Shown here: positions 1 to 8,649 of the stretch, one piece after another
How positions within the stretch are numbered: position 1 is the first letter of the stretch
Layout of the letters: every line of letters begins with the position of its first letter
From: RYN-122 sp963761655
GTDB lineage: Bacteria > Actinomycetota > Actinomycetes > Mycobacteriales > SCTD01
Length of the DNA: 64,000 bases
Assembly (NCBI GenBank): GCA_963761655.1
Contig: CAVXHI010000002.1
Span: 1,116,001 to 1,180,000, forward strand
Direction: 5' to 3'
Notes under the pieces: generated by a model
What the model was told of the DNA's origin: nothing
Seen by the model: the letters and a program-made list of their open reading frames with translations, nothing else
Databases searched by the model: none
Made by a program: the position numbers and the translations under genes

Positions 1-1446
1 GGTGACGTTGCCGCGGATCGTGTCGTCGAACAGGAACGCCGACTGCGGCACGAGCGCTCCGGCACGGGCGACCTCGCCCGGGGCCAGGTCGCGGACGTCG
101 GTGCCGTCGTAGGACACGACGCCGCCGTCGGGGTCGACCAGGCGCACGAGCAGGCCGGCCAGGGTGCTCTTGCCCGAGCCGGTGGGGCCGACGACGGCCA
201 CGGTGCGACCCGCCGCGACATCGAGGCAGACGCCGGACAGCACGGGGACGTCGGCGTAGGAGAGGTCGAGCCCCTCGGCGCGCAGCCCGAGCGGCTCGGG
301 TGTGCGGACCAGCGCGGCCGTCCCGTGGACCTGCTCGCCGGTGGCGGTGAGGACGTTCTGCACGCGGTCCCACCCCACGACGCTGCGGGGCAGCTCGTTG
401 AGCACCCAGCCCAGCGCGCGCACCGGGAAGGCGAGCAGGGTGAACAGGTAGGCCACCCGGACGAGCTGACCGGCGTCGATGTCGCCACTGCCGACCCGGC
501 TGGTCCCGGCCAGCAGGACGACGAGCACGCCGAGCACCGGCAGCGCCTCCATGACGGGGTCGAACAGGCCCCGGACCCGGCCGACCGCCGTCATGGTGTC
601 GCGCAGCTCCTGCGCCGCGGCCCGGAAGCGCTCGGTCTCGTCGGCCTCGCGGCCCAGGGTCTTCACCACGAGGGCCCCGTCGAAGGACTCGTGGGCGATG
701 CCGCTGACCTCGCCGCGCAGCCGCTGGGCACGCGTCATCAGCGGGGTCATCCGCCGGCTGTAGACCACCGTCAGACCGGCGATGGCGGGGAACACGACCG
801 AGCCCACCAGCGCCAGGACGGGGTCGGTGACGACCAGCAGCCCCAGGGTGACCACCAGCATCACGACGACGCCGACGGCGAACGGGAACGGTGCGATCGG
901 GGCCCACGTGGCCTCGACGTCGCTGTTGGCGTTGCTCAGCAGCTCACCGGTGGGGTGGCGCTGGTGCCAGGAGAAGGGCAGCTCGAGGTAGCGCCGGGTG
1001 ACCCGGCGGCGGTAGGTGGCCTGCAGCCGGTACTGCATGACGCCGGCGCCCAGGCGCCGGCCGACGATCCCCACGACCTTGAGCACGGCAACGGCGAGCA
1101 CCGCGCAGAACGCACCGACCAGGGTCGCCGTGGTGGTGCGCCCCTCGCGCAGCGCCGGCGCGATGACCCGCTCGGTGATGCCGCCGAACACGTACGCCTG
1201 CGCGATCGTGGCCAGCGCGAACAGGGCGCTGCCGAGGGTGGCCAGCGTGAAGATGCCCGGCTCCTCCCGGACCGACACCCCGAGCACGCCGAAGCCGCGC
1301 CGCAGGACGCCGCGCTGCCGGGCGGGCTGTTGCTGTGCCGGCCGTTCCTGTGCCGGCTGTTCCTGTGCCGGCTGTTGCCGTGCCGGCCGGGCGGCGTCGG
1401 TCTCGGTGCCCGGGCGCGGCGGGGCGGTGCGGGCAGAGCGGGTCAC
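1..1446 (-). CDS. ABC transporter, fused permease and ATPase (partial)
   Basis: The first 482 or so residues of an exporter-type ABC protein; the C-terminal part of the ATPase lies beyond the window edge. After a low-complexity Pro/Ala/Gln leader of about 45 residues comes a hydrophobic six-helix-type permease domain (roughly residues 50-330). The nucleotide-binding domain follows with Walker A GPTGSGKS and a Q-loop region VPQSAFLFDDTIRGNVT at the edge. GTG at 1446 is the start that includes the leader; a later start would leave it out. Exporters of this layout act as dimers, and a partner half-transporter could lie just outside. The substrate cannot be told from sequence. Confidence 0.9.
   Translation of the reverse strand, partial: MTRSARTAPPRPGTETDAARPARQQPAQEQPAQERPAQQQPARQRGVLRRGFGVLGVSVREEPGIFTLATLGSALFALATIAQAYVFGGITERVIAPALREGRTTTATLVGAFCAVLAVAVLKVVGIVGRRLGAGVMQYRLQATYRRRVTRRYLELPFSWHQRHPTGELLSNANSDVEATWAPIAPFPFAVGVVVMLVVTLGLLVVTDPVLALVGSVVFPAIAGLTVVYSRRMTPLMTRAQRLRGEVSGIAHESFDGALVVKTLGREADETERFRAAAQELRDTMTAVGRVRGLFDPVMEALPVLGVLVVLLAGTSRVGSGDIDAGQLVRVAYLFTLLAFPVRALGWVLNELPRSVVGWDRVQNVLTATGEQVHGTAALVRTPEPLGLRAEGLDLSYADVPVLSGVCLDVAAGRTVAVVGPTGSGKSTLAGLLVRLVDPDGGVVSYDGTDVRDLAPGEVARAGALVPQSAFLFDDTIRGNVT
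1320..1385 (-). repeat. 15-bp tandem repeat coding PAQEQ-type pentapeptides
   Basis: About four imperfect 15-bp units (core tgttcctgtgccggc on the plus strand) encode Pro-Ala-Gln-Glu/Gln-Gln/Arg pentapeptides in the N-terminal leader of the ABC transporter. Units in multiples of three can expand or contract without breaking the frame. Confidence 0.7.
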
Positions 1447-1559
1447 GGTGCTCCAGGGTCGTCGGGCGTCCTCTCGTCCGACACCGCGCGGCTCCGGGGG
1501 ATTCCCCGGACCGTCCGCGTACGGCGCCGCGGGCGGGGCTCGTGCGGCAGGATGTCCCG

Positions 1560-2513
1560 GTGCGCCGCTCCCTGTCCGCCCTCGCCGTCGCGCTCCTGCT
1601 CGTCCTGGGCGCGACGGGCTCGGTCGCCGCCTCCCCCGAGGCCGAGCGGCGGGTGGTGCGCGGCACCGACAACTACCTGTTCATCGCCCAGGACTGGTCG
1701 GTCCCGTGCCAGTACCGCGGACAGGCGAGCGCGACCGCCGGCCGCATGGGCTCCTTCGCCGACGCCGTGCGCCGCAGCGGGCGCGAGGTGCGGATGGTCC
1801 TGGGACCGGACAAGGCCACGATCCGCACCGGGAACGTGCCCCGCACCGTGCCGCAGAAGGACTGCGGTGCCGCCGAGAAGGCGGCCGTCTGGACGGCCGT
1901 GCAGGACCGCCTCGGCCCGACCTTCGTCGACCTGCGCCGCCCGCTCGCCGCGGCCGGCGCCCGCTGGCAGACGTACTGGCGCCAGGACACCCACTGGACC
2001 CCGACCGGGGGCACGGTCTACGCCAGGCAGCTGGTCGCCTCGTTCGACCGCCCGCTCGCCCGCTCCCTGCAGACGCAGCCCGCCACCTGGACCCGCCGCG
2101 GCGACCTCGCGAACGTGCTCGGCATCCCCGGGACCGAACGGGTCGAGGGCCTGCGGCTGGTCAACCCCGGGGTCGAGGTGGCCGAGCTCGAGCGCGGTGA
2201 CGAGGGCCTCGGCATGGGCTCGCGCCACTTCATGGCCACCCCCACCGTGGCCACCGGGCGGGTGCTCCCCGGCCGCACGCTGTTCATCGGCGACTCGATG
2301 GACGGCACGGTGGTCGCCCAGCTCGCGCCGGCCTTTCGCGACACGACCTTCCTGTGGCCGGACGGGCAGACGTCCGCGACGGCGCTGCGGGACCGGATCG
2401 CCGACTTCGACCGGGTGGTCGTCATGCGGGTGGAGCGCTTCAGCGCGGTCTGGCGGCCCTACGACGCGGACGTGCTCCGGGCCCTGTCGGCCCTGCCGCG
2501 CCGACGCCCGTGA
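1560..2513 (+). CDS. Secreted AlgX/AlgJ-like SGNH-fold protein
   Basis: 317 residues. GTG at 1560 gives a clean signal peptide (RRSLSALAVALLLVLGATGS, cut near an Ala-Ala site), so the protein is exported. The mature part has a DTHWTPTGG motif and a C-terminal GDSMDG segment. These match the Asp-His and Ser elements of the AlgX/AlgJ SGNH hydrolase-like domain found in proteins that O-acetylate or bind exported polysaccharide. No polysaccharide synthesis genes are nearby, so the substrate is unknown. Its stop overlaps the next start (GTGA), so the two are probably translated together. Confidence 0.75.
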   Translation: MRRSLSALAVALLLVLGATGSVAASPEAERRVVRGTDNYLFIAQDWSVPCQYRGQASATAGRMGSFADAVRRSGREVRMVLGPDKATIRTGNVPRTVPQKDCGAAEKAAVWTAVQDRLGPTFVDLRRPLAAAGARWQTYWRQDTHWTPTGGTVYARQLVASFDRPLARSLQTQPATWTRRGDLANVLGIPGTERVEGLRLVNPGVEVAELERGDEGLGMGSRHFMATPTVATGRVLPGRTLFIGDSMDGTVVAQLAPAFRDTTFLWPDGQTSATALRDRIADFDRVVVMRVERFSAVWRPYDADVLRALSALPRRRP

Positions 2514-3127
2514 GCCTGGCTGCCGCGGAGCGGGCCGCCCTGCTCGGGCTGCTGGCCGAGGCCGGTCCGCACGCGCCGACACTCTGCGACGGCTGGGACA
2601 CCCACGACCTCGCCGCCCACCTCGTGGTCCGCGACCGGCAGCCGCTCGCCGTGCCCGGTCTGGTGGTGGGCGCGCTGCACCCGCTGACGGCCTGGCTCGA
2701 GCAGCGTGCCCGCAGGACGGCGTACGAGGACCTGCTCGCCGCGCTGCGCCGCGGCGCCCCGCTCTGGTCGCCCGTCGGGTCACCGGTGGCCGCCGTCTAC
2801 GACCTGACGAACGTGCACGAGTTCTACGTCCACCACGAGGACGTCCGGCGGGCCGGCGGCCTCGGTCCGCGCCGGCTGGACCGCGACCTCGAGGCCGCCC
2901 TCTGGACCCGGCTGCGCGTGCTCGCGCCGGTGTTCCTGCGACGCGCCGACGACCTCGAGGTCGAGCTGGTCACCCCGGGCGCCCAGGCCCTGCTCGCCCG
3001 GCGGGGCGACGCGGGCAAGGTCGTGGTCCGCGGGCGCGTCGGGGAGCTGTTCCTGTGGCTCTACGGACGGACGGCCGACGTCACGGTCGAGGGATCGGGC
3101 CTGGACGGCGTCCGCATCGGTCCCTGA
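2510..3127 (+). CDS. TIGR03085-family putative metal-binding protein
   Basis: 205 residues, start GTG 2510 overlapping the previous stop. The N-terminal part resembles the DinB/mycothiol-dependent maleylpyruvate isomerase fold: a helix with DLAAHLVVRD and a later VHHEDVRRA segment supply the three spaced histidines expected for a metal site. The overall pattern (LCDGW, AHLVVRDRQP, HHEDVRR) fits the actinobacterial TIGR03085 family. The reaction is unknown; proteins of this fold are often thiol-dependent transferases or isomerases. It is co-transcribed with the SGNH gene and convergent with hisF, 9 bp away. Confidence 0.75.
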   Translation: MSLAAAERAALLGLLAEAGPHAPTLCDGWDTHDLAAHLVVRDRQPLAVPGLVVGALHPLTAWLEQRARRTAYEDLLAALRRGAPLWSPVGSPVAAVYDLTNVHEFYVHHEDVRRAGGLGPRRLDRDLEAALWTRLRVLAPVFLRRADDLEVELVTPGAQALLARRGDAGKVVVRGRVGELFLWLYGRTADVTVEGSGLDGVRIGP

Positions 3128-3136
3128 CCCCTCGCC

Positions 3137-3898
3137 CTACCGGACGGGGTGGCCGGCCTGTCGCAGGGCGTCCTTGACCTGCGGGATCCGCAGCTGACCG
3201 AAGTGGAAGACCGACGCCGCCAGCACCGCATCGGCCCCGGCCTCCACCGCCGGGGCGAAGTCCTCGAGCCGGCCCGCCCCACCACTGGCGATGACCGGAA
3301 CCCCGACCCGGCCCCGGACCGCGCGCAGCAGCTCGAGGTCGTAACCGCGGCGGGTGCCGTCGGCGTCCATCGAGTTCAGCAGCACCTCGCCCACCCCGAG
3401 GGCGGCCCCGCGCTCGGCCCAGGCCACGGCGTCCAGACCGGTGCCGGTACGCCCGCCGTGGGTGGTCACCTCGAACCCGGACGGCGTGCCGGGCGCCCGC
3501 CGGGCGTCGACGCTCAGCACCAGCACCTGGCTGCCGAACCGGTGGCTGATCTCCCGCAGCAGCTCCGGTCGGGCGATGCCGGCCGTGTTCACGCCCACCT
3601 TGTCGGCTCCGGCCCGCAGCAGCCGGTCGACGTCGTCCACCGACCGGACGCCTCCCCCCACGGTCAGCGGGATGAAGACCTGCTCGGCGGTCCGCCGCAC
3701 GACGTCGTAGGTGGTCTCCCGGCTGCCGCTGCTCGCGGTGATGTCGAGGAAGACCAGCTCGTCGGCGCCCTCGGCGTCGTAGACGCGGGCCATCTCCACC
3801 GGGTCGCCGGCGTCGACCAGCCCGGTGAAGTTCACGCCCTTGACCACCCGGCCGGCGTCGACGTCGAGGCAGGGCACCACTCGCACGGCCACGGTCAC
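3137..3898 (-). CDS. hisF: Imidazole glycerol phosphate synthase, cyclase subunit
   Basis: 253 residues, a normal HisF length. With HisH it converts PRFAR and the ammonia delivered by HisH into imidazole glycerol phosphate and AICAR (histidine step 6). The beta/alpha barrel is recognisable: VVPCLDVDAG at the N-terminus and VLSVDARR carry the two catalytic aspartates, and the phosphate loops GGGVRS and ASGGAG are intact. GTG at 3898 is the most likely start; no in-frame alternative with a better ribosome site is obvious. It is separated from the rest of the his operon by an enoyl-CoA hydratase gene and the oppositely oriented ParA pair. Confidence 0.95.
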   Translation of the reverse strand: MTVAVRVVPCLDVDAGRVVKGVNFTGLVDAGDPVEMARVYDAEGADELVFLDITASSGSRETTYDVVRRTAEQVFIPLTVGGGVRSVDDVDRLLRAGADKVGVNTAGIARPELLREISHRFGSQVLVLSVDARRAPGTPSGFEVTTHGGRTGTGLDAVAWAERGAALGVGEVLLNSMDADGTRRGYDLELLRAVRGRVGVPVIASGGAGRLEDFAPAVEAGADAVLAASVFHFGQLRIPQVKDALRQAGHPVR

Positions 3899-4014
3899 GC
3901 CGGGTAACGATAGGTGACCCCGACCGCCCGACGCCGTCGCCCGACCCCGAAGCCCCGACGTCGGACCCGGCGCGTCAGCGGGCGCGGCCGCCCCCGTCCT
4001 GGGAGGCTGCCCCC

Positions 4015-4786
4015 ATGCGGCTCGCGGTGTGCTCGTCCAAGGGCGGGGTCGGCAAGACGTCGACGGCGGCGAACCTCGCCGCGGTGCTGGCGACCGGGGA
4101 CGGGTGCTCGCGGTCGACGTCGACCCGCAGGACAGCCTCGGGCGGGCCTTCGGCGTCGTCGCCAAGGGCGCGGGACGACAGCCTGGCCGGCGTGCTCGCC
4201 GGGACCACGCGACGCCCGCCGCGTCCTGCGAGCCGAGGTCGCCCCCGGCCTGGACCTGCTGCCGGCTACGCCTCGCTGGAGCAGGTCGGCGTCGCAGCTG
4301 GCCGCCTCAGGGCGGGCTGGTCACCTCGCTGCGTCGCGCGCTGCGACCGCTGCTCGCCGACTACGACCACGTGGTGATCGACACCCACGGCGACCTCGGC
4401 AACCTCACGCTGGCGGCGGTCTGCGCCGCCGACACCGTCCTCACCGTGTTCACCAGCGACCCCGGATCGGCCCTCGGGGCCGTGCGGGTGCAGGCGTTCC
4501 TGGCCCAGCACCGCGACTTCGAGAACACCTCCGCCGAGCTGATCGGCGTCGCCTGCAGCCTCTGGGACGCGGGCGGCAAGGCGGCCCGCGAGGTGGTGGA
4601 GGCCCTCGCCGCCACCGACCTGCCGCGTGCTCGACCACCCGGGTGCCGCTGTCGCGCCGCGTGCCGAGCGCCACGCTGGCCAAGCGGCCCGTGGTGCTCG
4701 CCGCGCCGAACAGCAGCGTCGCGGCGGCCTACCGTGACCTCACCGACGAGGTCCTGGCCTCCTACCGCGCGAAGGTGACCCGATGA
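4015..4786 (+). CDS. Orphan ParA/MinD-type ATPase (frameshifted)
   Basis: ATG 4015 follows a good ribosome site (gggagg). It begins RLAVCSSKGGVGKTSTAANL, a deviant Walker A (KGGxGKT) of the ParA/MinD family. After several single-base indels (near 4105, 4185-4300 and 4625-4660) the text resumes as VLAVDVDPQDSLGRAF (Walker A'), then DYDHVVIDTHGDLGNLT. In that Walker B region the usual DTPP is DTHG. The C-terminus runs to TGA 4786 as ASYRAKVTR. About 255 residues if repaired. No ParB or parS site is visible nearby. The start of the next gene overlaps the stop (ATGA). It could position a cargo or act as a regulator. Confidence 0.8.
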
Positions 4787-5023
4787 GCGATCTGCTGTCC
4801 GACCTCGCAGGCCGACCTCGCCGCCACCCCGGCGACGCCGACGGCCCCGCGCACCTCCGCACGGGCTGCCGCCCGCCCGCTGCCGACGGCGCCGCTGCGG
4901 GCGACCACCCCGGCGTTCGAGCTGGCTGTCACGCCGCTGCGGTGGTCGCTGCCGCGCGTCGAGGTCGACGGCGGGCTGGTGCTGCGGGTCGGTCCGCTGC
5001 AGGTCGGCGTCATCCGCCGGTAG
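4783..5023 (+). CDS. Small protein downstream of ParA (frameshifted, about 80 aa)
   Basis: Starts at ATG 4783 overlapping the ParA stop. One extra base near 4809 breaks the frame. With it removed the product reads MSDLLSDLAADLAATPATP, then a Thr/Pro/Ala/Arg-rich linker, and ends with an ordered-looking tail (AFELAVTPLRWSLPRVEVDG, then LVLRVGPLQVGVIRR, TAG 5023). I know no family for it. A positively charged, disordered N-terminal part and tight coupling to a ParA ATPase are what one expects of a ParA-activating partner, but this is inference. Confidence 0.55.
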
Positions 5024-5049
5024 CGGCTCCCGGCAGGGCCCGGCGCGGA

Positions 5050-5706
5050 TCAGACCAGGCGTCGCCACGACGCCGGCGTACATCCGCTCCTTGATCGTGC
5101 CGAGGGTCGGGCCGGCCTTGCCGGTCAGCGGCCGCACCTTGGCCAGCGCGGCCGCGAGGACCTCGGCCTCGGCGACGGCCGCCTGCACGATGCCGCTCTG
5201 CACGGCGTGCGGACCGCCGAAGCGGTGTCCGGTGGTCATCGCCTCGGTCGCGGCGGCGGGCGGCAGCTTGGCCTGGATCAGGGCGCCCATGCCGACCGTG
5301 AACGGGATCGAGATGTCGACCTCGGGCAGGCACCAGTACCCGCGGTCGGCGCGCATGACGCGCCAGTCGTGGCACAGCGACAGCATCGCGCCGGCGGCGA
5401 AGCAGTGACCCTGCACCGCGGCGACCGTCGGCACCGGGCAGGGTCAGCACCCGGGCGAACAGGGCGTGGACGCGGTCGACGTAGGCGCCGGCGTCGTCGG
5501 GGTGGGCGAACAGCCAGTCGAGGTCGAGGCCGTTGCTCCAGAACTTGCCGGTGGCGCGTGGTGACCAGCGCCCGCGGGCCCTCGGCGGCCGCGACCTCGT
5601 CGAGCGCCTGCCTCGACCGAGGTCAGCCAGGTCGGGGCCGAAGCGGTTCTCGTCGCTGCCGAGGTCGAGCACGAAGACCTCGCCGTCGCGGGTCAGCGAC
5701 GGTCAT
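5050..5706 (-). CDS. Enoyl-CoA hydratase/isomerase family protein (frameshifted)
   Basis: About 218 residues if repaired. Start ATG 5706 overlaps the hisA stop. The N-terminus becomes MTVLTRDGEVFVLDLGSDEN once one extra base near 5697 is removed. The middle has GKFWSNGLDLDWLF and the oxyanion-hole segment VQGHCFAAGAMLSLCHDW. The body continues cleanly through YWCLPEVDISIPFTVGMGAL. Other breaks lie near 5440, 5555 and 5610. The likely end is ATLV-stop at 5050, after one more indel. Crotonase-fold enzymes of this short type act on acyl-CoA. A link to histidine synthesis is not evident, so it may simply share the operon. Confidence 0.75.
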
Positions 5707-6421
5707 GCCGACACCGCCGCGAGCGCCTCGGGCAGCGTGAAGGCCCCGGCGTAGAGGGCCTTGCCGACGATCGCGCCCTCGACGCCCCGCACCCCGGCGA
5801 GCGCCCGCAGGTCGTCCAGCGAGGAGACGCCGCCGCTGAGCGACCACCGGCCGGTCGGTCGCCGCGCAGACCCGCTCGAGCAGCTCCACGTTCGGGCCGG
5901 TCAGCGTGCCGTCGCGCTTGACGTCGGTGACGACGTAGCGGGCGCAGCCCTCGGCGTCCAGCCGCGCCAGCACCTCGAACAGCTCGCCGCCGTCCTGCGT
6001 CCAGCCGCGGGCCGACAGCGTGGTGCCGCGGACGTCGAGGCCGACGGCGATCCGGTCGCCGTGCTCGGCGATGGCCGGCGCGCGTCCACTCGGGCTGCTC
6101 GAGCGCGGCCGTGCCGAGGTTGACCCGGGCGCAGCCGGTGGCGAGCGCGGCCGTCAGCGAGGCGTCGTCGCGGATGCCGCCGCTCATCTCGACCGCGACG
6201 TCGAGCTCGCCGACGACCCGGGCGAGCAGCTCGCGGTTGGAGCCGCTGCCGAAGGCGGCGTCGAGGTCGACCAGGTGGACCCACTCCGCGCCGTCGCGCT
6301 GCCACTGCAGGGCGGCCTCGAGCGGGTCGCCGTAGGAGGTCTCGGAGCCCGCCTCTCCCTGGACGAGGCGGACGGCCTGCCCGTCGGCGACGTCGACGGC
6401 GGGCAGCAGGATCAGGCTCAA
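5703..6421 (-). CDS. hisA: HisA/PriA isomerase (frameshifted)
   Basis: Converts ProFAR to PRFAR (histidine step 4). TTG 6421 starts SLILLPAVDVADGQAVRLVQ, overlapping the upstream stop. Catalytic Asp in AVDVADG, then VEMSGGIRDD and VVTDVKRDGTLTGPN with the second Asp. Indels near 6080 and 5845 split it; repaired length is about 240, normal for the family. The end is EALAAVSA-TGA 5703. In many actinobacteria this enzyme (PriA) also does the TrpF reaction; no trpF is in the window, so dual activity is possible but unproven. Confidence 0.9.
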
Positions 6422-6756
6422 CGGGAACTCCGGGGTGAGAAGAACAGGGTGACGACGAGGGGCAGGGCGAGCAGGCTCAGCAGCAGCAGGCCGAGGCGCT
6501 GGGCGGTGCCGGGCAGCAGCTGCCAGCCGACGAACTGCACCGCGACGACGCCGGCGGCCAGCGCCAGGCGGGTCCGCAGGGGCATGGCGCCGTAGCGCGG
6601 GGGCGAGCGCCGTAGCGCGGGGCGCGGCGTCGCGGGAGGGCCGGGCGCAGCGCCGACAGCCGGCGGCGTCGGGTGCGGGCCCGCTCGGCCTGCTCGCGCT
6701 CCCGCGGCGCGTTCGGCCTCCCGGGCCGCCCGGGCGCGGGCGCGCTCGCGGCTCAC
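6418..6756 (-). CDS. Small charged, membrane-anchored protein of the his operon
   Basis: 112 codons from GTG 6756 to TGA 6418. The N-terminus is Arg/Glu/Ala-rich (SRERARARAAREAERAA), probably a helix. The C-terminus has two hydrophobic segments (LALAAGVVAVQFVGWQLL and LGLLLLSLLALPLVVTLFF), so a small protein with two membrane helices. Residues 22-56 read as a Pro/Ala-rich string, but the next frame there gives the more helix-like EREQAERARTRRRRLSALRP. A pair of compensating indels is therefore likely. Small membrane proteins between hisH and hisA recur in actinobacteria; function unknown. Confidence 0.6.
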   Translation of the reverse strand: MSRERARARAAREAERAAGARAGRAGPHPTPPAVGAAPGPPATPRPALRRSPPRYGAMPLRTRLALAAGVVAVQFVGWQLLPGTAQRLGLLLLSLLALPLVVTLFFSPRSSR

Positions 6757-6766
6757 GCGACCTCGT

Positions 6767-7372
6767 TCACAGCGTGGCCAGCCAGTTCTCCAGCAGCGTC
6801 GCGCCGGCGTCGCCGCTCTTCTCGGGGTGGAACTGGGTGGCCGACAGCGGTCCGCGCTCGACCGCGGCCACGAAGGGCTCTCCGTGCACGCTGCGGGTGA
6901 CGACGGCCTCGGGAACGTCGCCGACGGCGTAGGAGTGCACGAAGTAGAACCGCTCCTGCTCGACCCCGCGGAACAGCCGGCTGCGCGTCGGGCACCTGCG
7001 ACGGTGTTCCAGCCCATGTGCGGCACGACGTCGGCCTCCAGCCGCCGCACCAGGCCCGGCAGCAGCCCCAGGCCGTCGGTCTGCTGCCCGTGCTCGTCGC
7101 CCCGGTCGAACAGCACCTGCATGCCGACGCAGATGCCGAGCACCGGCCGGTCGGCCGCAATCCGCTCGCGGACGACGACGTCGCCGCGCACGGCCAGGAT
7201 CGCCGCCATGCAGGCGGCGAAGGCGCCGACGCCGGGGACGACCAGGCCCGTCGGCCTCACGTGCGGCGTCGAGGTCGGCGGTGACCTCGACGTCGGCGCC
7301 GACGCGCTGCAGGGCCCGCTCGGCGCTGCGCAGGTTGCCGGAACCGTGGTCGAGCACCACGACGCGCGTCAC
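6767..7372 (-). CDS. hisH: Imidazole glycerol phosphate synthase, glutaminase subunit (frameshifted)
   Basis: Class I glutamine amidotransferase that feeds ammonia to HisF. GTG 7372 begins TRVVVLDHGSGNLRSAERAL. The nucleophile Cys is in VLGICVGMQVLF. The His/Glu pair is in LSATQFHPEKSGDAG. It ends ENWLATL at 6767. The frame is broken near 7255 (in READGLVVPG) and near 6990-7010 (after PHMGWNTV). Repaired length is about 200 residues, as expected. It overlaps the upstream 46-aa gene by four bases. Confidence 0.92.
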   Translation of the reverse strand: MTRVVVLDHGSGNLRSAERALQRVGADVEVTADLDAAREADGPGRPRRRRLRRLHGGDPGRARRRRRPRADCGRPAGARHLRRHAGAVRPGRRARAADRRPGAAAGPGAAAGGRRRAAHGLEHRRRCPTRSRLFRGVEQERFYFVHSYAVGDVPEAVVTRSVHGEPFVAAVERGPLSATQFHPEKSGDAGATLLENWLATL

Positions 7373-7510
7373 AGGTCGTCCGGGTGGGGCGGCAGCGGTC
7401 GGCGTTCCTCGGCGTGCCGCAGCCGGGCGGCCCGCAGCACGGCCCCGCAGCCGGTGCCGCCGGCCATCGCGACCACGTAGAGCACGCGTCAGGGCCTCGA
7501 ACCACCTCAC
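7369..7510 (-). CDS. 46-aa single-helix membrane protein in his operon (frameshifted)
   Basis: Start GTG 7510 overlaps the upstream stop, and its own stop (7369) overlaps the hisH start. A C inserted after the eighth codon (acg-C-gtgctc) breaks it. Without that base it reads VRWFEALTVLYVVAMAGGTG followed by CGAVLRAARLRHAEERRPL and ends PHPDDL. One membrane helix (LTVLYVVAMAGGTGCGAVL) and a charged tail. Overlaps at both ends support it being a real gene. Function unknown. Confidence 0.55.
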
Positions 7511-8050
7511 GGCGTGCCGACGGCCGTGAGCTCGTCGGCCGCGAGTCCGGTGGGGAGGTCGCCGTCGACGGCGTAGTCGTAGCCGAACAGCACGACGTAG
7601 GCGGGCAGCCCGAGCAGCGGGGCCGCGTCGGCGAGCCGGTCGGTCTCGACGTCGTAGGCGCCGGTGAGCACCGCGCGCAGCGGGCCGACGTCGTGCACGC
7701 CGAGCGCCGCCGCCATGGCGTCGAGCTCGCTGACGTCGGGCTCGGCGGGGGTGCCGTCGAGGTAGCCGGGGTCGCTGTCGTAGGTGGCGACCAGCTGTCC
7801 GCCGTCGTACACCTGCAGCAGCAGGTCGTCGTCGTCGTGGATGGTCGTGCACACCACCGGTGCCCTCGCCGGACAGCGCGACGGCGACGGGGGTGAGGTG
7901 GTCGTCGAGCCGGCCGTCGGCGTCGGGGGCCGCCACGGTCCAGCCCAGCCGCTCCGGACCGACCAGCGCCGCCGCATAGGCCTCGCCGACGACGGCGAGC
8001 ACCCGCGACCGGGGCGCCCGCGCGGCGACGCTCTCGTAGAACGCGCCCAC
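7507..8050 (-). CDS. Hypothetical protein of the his operon (about 180 aa, frameshifted)
   Basis: GTG 8050 to TGA 7507, with one extra base near 7860 (in SGEGTVVCTTIHDDDDLLLQ). Soluble and acidic. It begins GAFYESVAARAPRSRVLAVV, has a VYDGGQLVATYDSDPGYL strand-rich middle, and ends LPTGLAADELTAVGTP. I recognise no catalytic motif or family. The acidic, beta-then-alpha character is reminiscent of immunity or regulatory proteins, but that is weak. It sits between hisB and a small membrane gene with tight spacing, so it is co-expressed with histidine biosynthesis. Confidence 0.65.
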
Positions 8051-8052
8051 CG

Positions 8053-8649
8053 CTACAGGCTGCCCTTGGTGCTGGGGATCCCGGTGATCTTGGGGTCCAG
8101 GGCCGTGGCGTCGCGCAGGGCCCGCGCGACCGCCTTGAACTGGGCCTCCACGAGGTGGTGGGCGTTGCGGCCGGACAGGACGCGCACGTGCAGGGCGATG
8201 CCCGACGTCGCGACGAACGACTCCCAGATGTGGCGGGTCAGCGTGGTGTCGTAGGAGCCGATGAGCTCGACCATGTCGGGCTCGACATGCACCACGTAGG
8301 GCCGGCCGGACAGGTCGACGGCGGCCTGCACCAGGCATTCGTCGAGCGGGACGAGGGCGTCGCCGAACCGCCGGATGCCGGCCTTGTCGCCCAGCGCCTC
8401 CTTGAGCGCCTGGCCGAGGGCCAGCGAGGTGTCCTCCACCGTGTGGTGGGCGTCGACCTCGAGGTCGCCCCTGGTGCGCACGGTGAGGTCGAACCCGCCG
8501 TGCCGGCCGAGCTGGGCCACCATGTGGTCGAAGAAGGGCACGCCGGTCTCGCTGCTCGCCTGCCCGGTCCCGTCGAGGTCGAGCTCGACGAAGACGTCGC
8601 TCTCCTTGGTGGTGCGCGAAATCGTGGCGGTGCGGTGCGGTGCGGTCAC
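8053..8649 (-). CDS. hisB: Imidazoleglycerol-phosphate dehydratase
   Basis: 198 residues, intact. Dehydrates imidazole glycerol phosphate to imidazole acetol phosphate (step 7). The two metal-binding His clusters are present: FFDHMVAQLGRHGGFDL with DAHHTVED, and TSGIALHVRVLSGRNAHHLV. It is the monofunctional dehydratase, without a fused phosphatase domain. GTG 8649 overlaps the hisC stop by four bases. Confidence 0.97.
   Translation of the reverse strand: MTAPHRTATISRTTKESDVFVELDLDGTGQASSETGVPFFDHMVAQLGRHGGFDLTVRTRGDLEVDAHHTVEDTSLALGQALKEALGDKAGIRRFGDALVPLDECLVQAAVDLSGRPYVVHVEPDMVELIGSYDTTLTRHIWESFVATSGIALHVRVLSGRNAHHLVEAQFKAVARALRDATALDPKITGIPSTKGSL

Noticed and set aside
325..3177. 950-codon plus-strand ORF across the ABC, SGNH and TIGR03085 genes
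   Set aside because: It is antisense to the ABC gene and out of frame with the other two; the composition (Arg/Pro/Ala strings) is that of a GC-rich shadow frame and no domain is visible.
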